NCBI RefSeq assembly: GCF_028858725.1
Contig: NC_084773.1
Coordinates: 6,624,350-6,688,349 of the forward strand
Source of the DNA: Colius striatus
Lineage: Eukaryota; Chordata; Aves; Coliiformes; Coliidae
DNA length: 64,000 nucleotides
Direction of reading: 5' to 3'
Numbering within the stretch: the stretch's first letter is position 1; every line of letters begins with the position of its first letter. Below are positions 57,466-64,000 of the stretch, one piece after another. The notes beneath the pieces were generated by a model. The model had not been told where the DNA came from. It was given only the letters and a program-made list of their open reading frames with translations, and searched no databases. The translations under genes were made by a program, and so were the position numbers.

Positions 57466-58150
57466 GAGTCACAGCATCATTTTGGTTGGAAAAGTCCAAC
57501 TACTCACCTTACAAACTGTCACTCACCTTAGTGCCAACCTTACCACCAGCCCATGGCCCTCAGCAGGGATGGGGACTCCAGCATCTCCCTGGGCAGCCTG
57601 TGCCAGTGTCTGACAATCCTCTCAGGGGAAAAAAATCTCCTGCTAATCTTCAATCTAACCTCCCCTGGTGCAACTTGAGGCCATTTCCTATTGTACTGTA
57701 ACTTGTTGCTTGGGAGAAGACACCTATCCCCACCTTCCCACAACCTCCTGTCAAGTACTTGTAGAGAGTGCTCAGCCTCCTCCAGACTAAACAGCGCCAG
57801 CTCCCTCAGTCTTTCCCCATCAGCCTTGTGCTCCAGACTCTTCCCCAGCTCTGTTGCCTGTCTCTGGACACACTCCAGCACCTCAGTGTCTTTCTTATAG
57901 TGAAAACTGAACATAGCAGTAGAGATGCAGCCTCACCAGTGCTGAGGGAGGCAGTCATTTCCCTGATCCTGTTGGTCACACTATTTCTGATACAAGCCAG
58001 GATGCCATTGGCCTTCTTGGTCACCTGAGCACACTGCTGGCTCATGTTCACCAACACCCCCAGGTCCTTTTTCCCCAGACAGCTCTCCAGCCACACATCC
58101 CCAAGCCTGTAATGTTAACGTGGTGGTGTTGTGTCCCAAGTGCCATATTC
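57466..58150 (-). repeat. CR1 LINE fragment
   Basis: The plus strand begins with the reverse complement of the CR1 3' end (TCATTTTGGTTGGAAAAGTC) and passes through CR1 blocks in order, including GCCATTGGCCTTCTTGGTCA and CACACTGCTGGCTCATGTTC. The minus strand encodes broken ORF2 pieces such as [14 protein letters not shown]. It is 5'-truncated and old. Confidence 0.88.
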
Positions 58151-61100
58151 ATATTGTATATGTATCAGAAGCCAGCAGACACAGAAATGTGCTGGGTGAA
58201 GCAACTCTATGACAGGAAATGCTCTCAAGTGTTACCATTTTCTGTTTCCAATGAATCTGTAGCCTAGAGATCAAAAAGAATCATTTTACATCTCCTGAGT
58301 GTACCAGCAAAAGTCTCTTCCCACCAAGACCTGCTCTGAGGACACAGCTGAAATGCTTTGCCCCAGGCCTGGAAACCTCCACAAATACCTGGGCTTAAGC
58401 CATGAGCCAAGCTGGCACCAGCTCTCCCCACAGCCATCCAGCTCACAGGCAATCCACAGCCTCCTCTGGTATCTCAGCAAGCATCACCAACAGCCCCGGG
58501 ATCTGGTCAAGGAAGATCACAACACCCAACAAGGACATCTCCAAGATAGTCTCTCCTGCTTACTGAAGGGTGAACAAGAGAAGAAATAAGGTTAGCCTTC
58601 TCCCTTCAGTCAACTTGGTGGCTTGCAAGAGGTTTGAACCCCAAGGAAAAGGATGGCTGCAGAGCCACCCAGCCACGTGTCTTGACTCTTCCCTTCTCTG
58701 CTCACCGGCAGCAGTGAGCCATGACCTCGCTGGCTGCCCATTGTTTTCTGAGAGTAAAACAGAAGAGGTGGTGCTGGAGAGAGAACACAAAGATTTTATA
58801 GCAGCTGCAACTTGTCCCTGGAAGAGCTGGCACACTTGGACTTTCTTAGTCCCTGGGCCAGAGGTGCCAGCAGGTCAGCATGCCCTGCACGGAGCCAGAG
58901 AGACTGCTGCAGGAGCAGTCTGCCTGAATGCACTCGTCCTCCAAATGCTGCAGCCTGGGCACAGCAGGTGGAGCTCACTGGTGGCTAAAGCACAGCAACA
59001 ACTGCCTCAGGAATGTAACATGACATGACAGGCTGCTGAGTGGGCTAGGTGGCTGGAAAGCACGGGATCAGCCTGGCTGAAGCCTCCACAGAGGGGGTGT
59101 GCCTGGAGACCTGTTAATGATGAGCAAAAACCACCCAGAGGAGCCCACACGTCTGTGCAACTCCACACAGATTTGCAGCTTTCCCTGCATGTGCAGTCAG
59201 CTTCAGGTGCCTGCAGGCTTGACAGAACGTAACACGTGTCCACACGCACTTCTTGGAGGGAAAAAACTCATTGAAAGAATTGTTCCATTTTAAATCAGGC
59301 CAAAAGCCATTTACCACTGAATCAGCCCCTGGACCTGAGTGCTCTTGACTCTCTCAGCTGAGATAGGAGCTGTGCTGGCAGGAGACAGCAGTTGTGCCAC
59401 TGGGCACAGGCACAGCCCTCAGGCCATTTGATCTGTTTGCTTTCACTGGCAGTAGATTTCATTCCTGCCCTGGCTTGCAGCTTCTCCAGTGTATTTGAGG
59501 CCTCTCTTCAGCCCTCTGTAAAACTTTGCTGTGTGAATCAAGTGACTGCACTGAGGAAGATCTGAGCACACCTTGTACACATCGCCCTAATAAAACCCCT
59601 ACATCTCACCTACAGCCACCATTCTGTTAACTGCTTTTTGCTTGCACATGTTTCTGAAAGGCAGTGAGGGGAGACAGAGCAGCACACCTCCAGCCCTGCC
59701 TTTCAGTTTCACTGTGCACATCAAAGTCCCCAGTGAATACTCTGTCCCACCACAGAGGTTTGGAGCACTTTGATTTCTCCTCCTCAGTGTGTGCTCTTGG
59801 CTTTCAGCATGATGGCTCATCTTTGTCAAATGAGTCAACTCAGTATTTGGTTACATGCCCTTTACTCTCTATTTAATCCAAGGGAAGAAAGGTGCCAAAC
59901 TGGAACTTGATATGGAGCCTTCTTAATTGTAAAGGAGCAAAATCAGCAGCAGCAGGTACGATGTACAGCAGCAGTAAGCACAAAACATATACAGCCTGAT
60001 GCACAGCAGTACCTGAGCAGACACTCTCAAGCTCATTGGCTTCCTGCAGGATACCAAGGATTTCATTGCAAGGGTTTTGAAGTTTTTAAATATCAAAGAT
60101 GACAGAGCTCTGTGTAATGGGAATAGTTTCAAGTGGGCCACAGCTGCCAGTTCCCGCTCCTGGGCTCTGCATACGCAATCCTCCCAAAACGGATCGTCAG
60201 CCTCACTTGACCAACACAACTTAAATGATTTCACAAGGCAAACGAAAGAGGATGAAGGCCCACCAAGAGGCCATGTCAGCACAGGCTCCCCTTTGCAGCT
60301 GCCTGTCCCTTCTGGGCTGGGGCAACCTCTGTAACAAAGAGGGAAGTTGTGGACTGAGTCATTGCAGGGTTAGAAAAGGCAATAGGTGATGAACTGACGT
60401 CTGGGCAGTGTCCTGCAGGACCACCATGTGTGCAGGGAGCAGACAACAACAAACCTGACACCAAGCTGCTGGGGAAGCTCACAGGATTCCTGTCTCTTGC
60501 TACACAATGATGCCTGGATTAAGGTTACGTTCCTCCGTGCTGCATTTTGTCACGCAGCCGCTATTTTGGTCAGAAAGACAGCAAGGCCTTATTTGGGAAG
60601 CTGGCCCACTGAAGGGCAGCATGAAGGGCAGGCAGATGAAAAGGCAGCCTCTGAAGGCAGGCCCAGGGGAGCTGCCTGGAGCCACAGGAAGCCCAAATCT
60701 TCTCTGCTTCTTGTTAAGGTGCCAGCATCCTTTTCCCAGCCTGGCTCATGCCTCTTCCCTCAAACTGCATCCTGTGGGTGAGCTACTCTCACAACACAAG
60801 CACTCTGGGAAGACACCAGGGGGTTTAGAGATGAAATCTCTCTTCTTAGAGAAGTCTTAAGTGGTAGAGACTCTAAGCACAGAACTTAGAACAGGTTGGA
60901 GATGTGCAGACACACATGTGAAGGTGCAGCCTGCCAAACACCAAGTCCTCTGCTAAGGACAACACATACCTGCAGCAGCCTGACCTTCACTCACACAGCT
61001 GGAACAGCCACTCTTGTCTCCTCCAACACCAGCAGCAGCCCAAGGGGACATTTCTCCACGCCAGGTCTCTCTGCCAGCCCTGGGCTGGTGGCTGAAGTTG

Positions 61101-62799
61101 CCAGGTGTGCATGCCAACATGAACCATATCTAGACAATCCTGCTTTTGTAGACAAATCTGCTCAAGAAGGGCAAGCATCAGCCATAGCTCAAGACCCACA
61201 GCACCCAGAGGCACTCAGGGGCTGCTGAGCCCAGTGGATCTCTCCAGGTGACATTAAAAAAATCCCCTCTCCAGGGGGAATTCACACCACAAGCAACCTC
61301 TCACCAGTTGACCTGGCACACCTGAGGGCAACAGAGACCAGATCACCTTTTGTCTTGGCTATTCAGCAGATTGTACCTGGTGGTATGAAAACTGTGACTG
61401 TACATTCCCCAGCACAGCCTATCAGCTGACAAACCTCAGCCTCCACAATAGTCCAAGAGACACACAGCAGGAATCAGACAGCAGAGGGTTGCAGGCTTTC
61501 TTCAGACTTTAAAAGCCCTTAACTCTCAAGTTTTAATTTAGTAAATGTATGTATTGCTTGACTTGGGGCTGAGTTGTATTTTTCATCAGTCAAAACCAGT
61601 TAAAAAGCAGAACTGGGGAGACTTTTGCATTTAAGCCATAAAGAATATAAAATATGTACCTTGTTCAAATAAAATTGCCCTCTGGTAATTGGATAAACTG
61701 TTTAAAAAAGTGACATTAACTGGATGTTTCAGTTGAATTATTAGTTATAATGCAGCAGGTGTTTTGCTGCTCACTGCCAAGTCAGAAGACAACTGGGGAC
61801 TCCCAGCCCTTGTGTGGCTCCATGGATTCACGCCACCACGTGGACAAGCGTTGGAATTGCAACTTCAGGAAGAACTCATTGCATCTTAAAGTGTCTCATT
61901 CCAGCAAAGAAGTAACTCTTGAACCAGCTTTGCTGGCTGATGTGACTTGGGAGAGTGAAGCTCTGTCCTCACCCAACCAAGGAGAGCAGGAACAAGGGCA
62001 GGCACAGCCCCTCTCGGGCTTTTGAATGTTACTCCCTGATCTCATCAATCAGCACATTTCATCAGGTATTTTTTGTTACCAGAATGAAAAACCTCCACTA
62101 AAACACGCCAACTATGAAGTCAGGACATTTTATACAGCCCTATGACCTTACATGCTCCCAGGGTAGCTCCCTTAACCCTTCCATATTCTCAAATATTTCT
62201 GAACACAAACACACAGCACTAACACCAGCTGCTATGACCTCTGACACCGCACACAGCCAGCACTCTGCACCCTCCCATTCCTCAGCATTTCTGTAGCTGT
62301 AACCACCTTACCCGGGCAGCAAAGCAGCAGACACCCAACAGCCCTGGGGAATCTCACTGCAACAGAGCTAGAGATCATCACAAAAACTGTGGTGAGAACT
62401 CTGAACATGCAACGTCAGCCTCAAAGATATTTCCCACTGTATTGAATAGCACCCCCTGGAGTCCAGGCAACACCGCCTTCAGTTTGTATGAAAAGTCCTG
62501 TTTCTTGGTTAAAGCTTCACTCAATAAACATTTCACAACTTGAAAACAGACTTTGAATAAATGCTCATGAGCTGCACCAACAATTACAGTAGAAGAGCAG
62601 TGAGAAGGAATCAGCTGTTTCACCCTGTGTGTGGAGGCTGGCAGCATTAACACAAAACCTCTGCACAGCTCTGCCTGGCGCCACCTGCCAGGCAACAAAA
62701 CCACACACAGGGCACTACAGAGGCCGGATGCACAACTGCTGTCTAAAGTACAATTCAAACAAGACCTTTGGAGAGTTCTCCTCAAAATTTGGGAGGTGA
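58151..62799. other. Intergenic region, TNNC1-RPL29
   Basis: 4.6 kb with no recognisable gene or repeat on either strand. Open frames up to 152 codons (58570-59028) have no known relatives and no splice context. Composition falls from GC-rich to AT-rich near 61500. Confidence 0.55.
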
Positions 62800-62887
62800 A
62801 GACTTTGTTCCATCCAATTTTATTTTTATAAAAATGCCGTCACACACATGCCAACAGCAAAATTGGTTCTTTTTGTCTTAAACCACA
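62800..62887 (-). terminator. RPL29: RPL29 3' UTR and poly(A) signal
   Basis: The minus-strand AATAAA lies at 62819-62824, about 65 nt after the stop codon. This is a very short 3' UTR, as usual for ribosomal protein mRNAs. Confidence 0.8.
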
Positions 62888-63622
<735 letters not shown>

Positions 63623-64000
63623 AGAATCACAGAATGGTGGGGGTTGGAAGGGTCTTCTGAAGATCACCCAGCCCAATTCCCTGCTAAAGCAGGTTTCCCT
63701 CAATCAGGGGACACAGGAATAAGTTCAGGTGAGTTTGGAAATCTTTTGAGAAGGAGCCTCCACACCCTCCCATGGCAGCCTGGGCCAGGGCTCCCTCACT
63801 CACCCTTACTGTAAAGCAGTTTTTCCTCATGTTTAAGTGGAACTGTTTGTGTTCTAGCTTTTGTCCATTACCTCTTGTGCTGTCACTGGACACAGGAGAA
63901 GAAAATGCTGCCCCATCCTCCTGACGTACACTCTTTAAGTAGTGATGAGGTCCCCTTCTCAGTCTTCTCCTAGGCTAAATAGCCCCAGTTCCCACAGCCT
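63623..64000 (-). repeat. CR1 LINE, runs off the right edge
   Basis: The plus strand starts AGAATCACAGAATGGTGGGG, the reverse complement of the CR1 3' terminus. It continues through the CR1 3' UTR and ORF2 end (reverse of GGGAACTGGGGCTATTTAGC at the window edge). The minus strand shows the remnant RGNGQKLEHKQFHLNMRKN. Confidence 0.9.

Noticed and set aside
58570-59028. 152-codon plus-strand open frame between TNNC1 and RPL29
   Set aside because: No promoter, splice context or similarity recognised; composition fits non-coding GC-rich DNA.
59580-59600. Isolated AATAAA followed by a C-rich stretch, as in an LTR or gene end
   Set aside because: No paired terminal repeat, no primer-binding site and no upstream coding sequence were found; no LTR element is supported.

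Overview
The window is vertebrate nuclear DNA, almost certainly from a bird. It holds several CR1 LINE fragments with the avian-type 3' end (ATTCTATG-like), compact introns, and exons that translate to vertebrate proteins. All gene calls rest on hand-spliced reading frames compared with remembered human proteins; nothing was aligned by software.

Layout. (1) About 1-7,725, minus strand: the 5' end of STAB1 (stabilin-1), with the signal-peptide exon and exon 2; the rest of the gene runs off the left edge. (2) About 7,726-15,030: intergenic, with one unexplained exon-like block at 9,655-9,805. (3) 15,030-45,225, minus strand: the complete NISCH (nischarin) gene. Its 21 coding exons join without a frame conflict into 1,417 codons plus a stop. 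Intron 7 carries a CR1. (4) 44,560-46,540: the NISCH CpG-island promoter, followed upstream by 13 GC boxes and then by a 12-copy GC-rich minisatellite. (5) 46,540-49,895: intergenic between the divergent NISCH and TNNC1 genes. (6) 49,896-56,405, plus strand: complete TNNC1 (slow skeletal/cardiac troponin C), 6 exons, 161 aa. (7) 56,406-62,800: no recognised gene, one CR1. (8) 62,800-63,001, minus strand: the last exon of RPL29; earlier exons lie beyond the right edge. A CR1 runs off the right end.

Relations. STAB1 and NISCH are head-to-tail and TNNC1 is divergent from NISCH, the same relative order as human 3p21.1 (TNNC1-NISCH-STAB1). RPL29 next to TNNC1 is not the human neighbourhood as I know it. 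These are independent genes rather than a shared pathway: a scavenger receptor, an endosomal PX/LRR adaptor, a sarcomeric calcium sensor and a ribosomal protein.

I found no endogenous retrovirus, CRISPR array, tRNA or rRNA gene. The least ordinary DNA is the pair of adjoining tandem arrays upstream of NISCH. I see no convincing new protein-coding system; the very long open frames on both strands there are a by-product of the stop-poor repeat.
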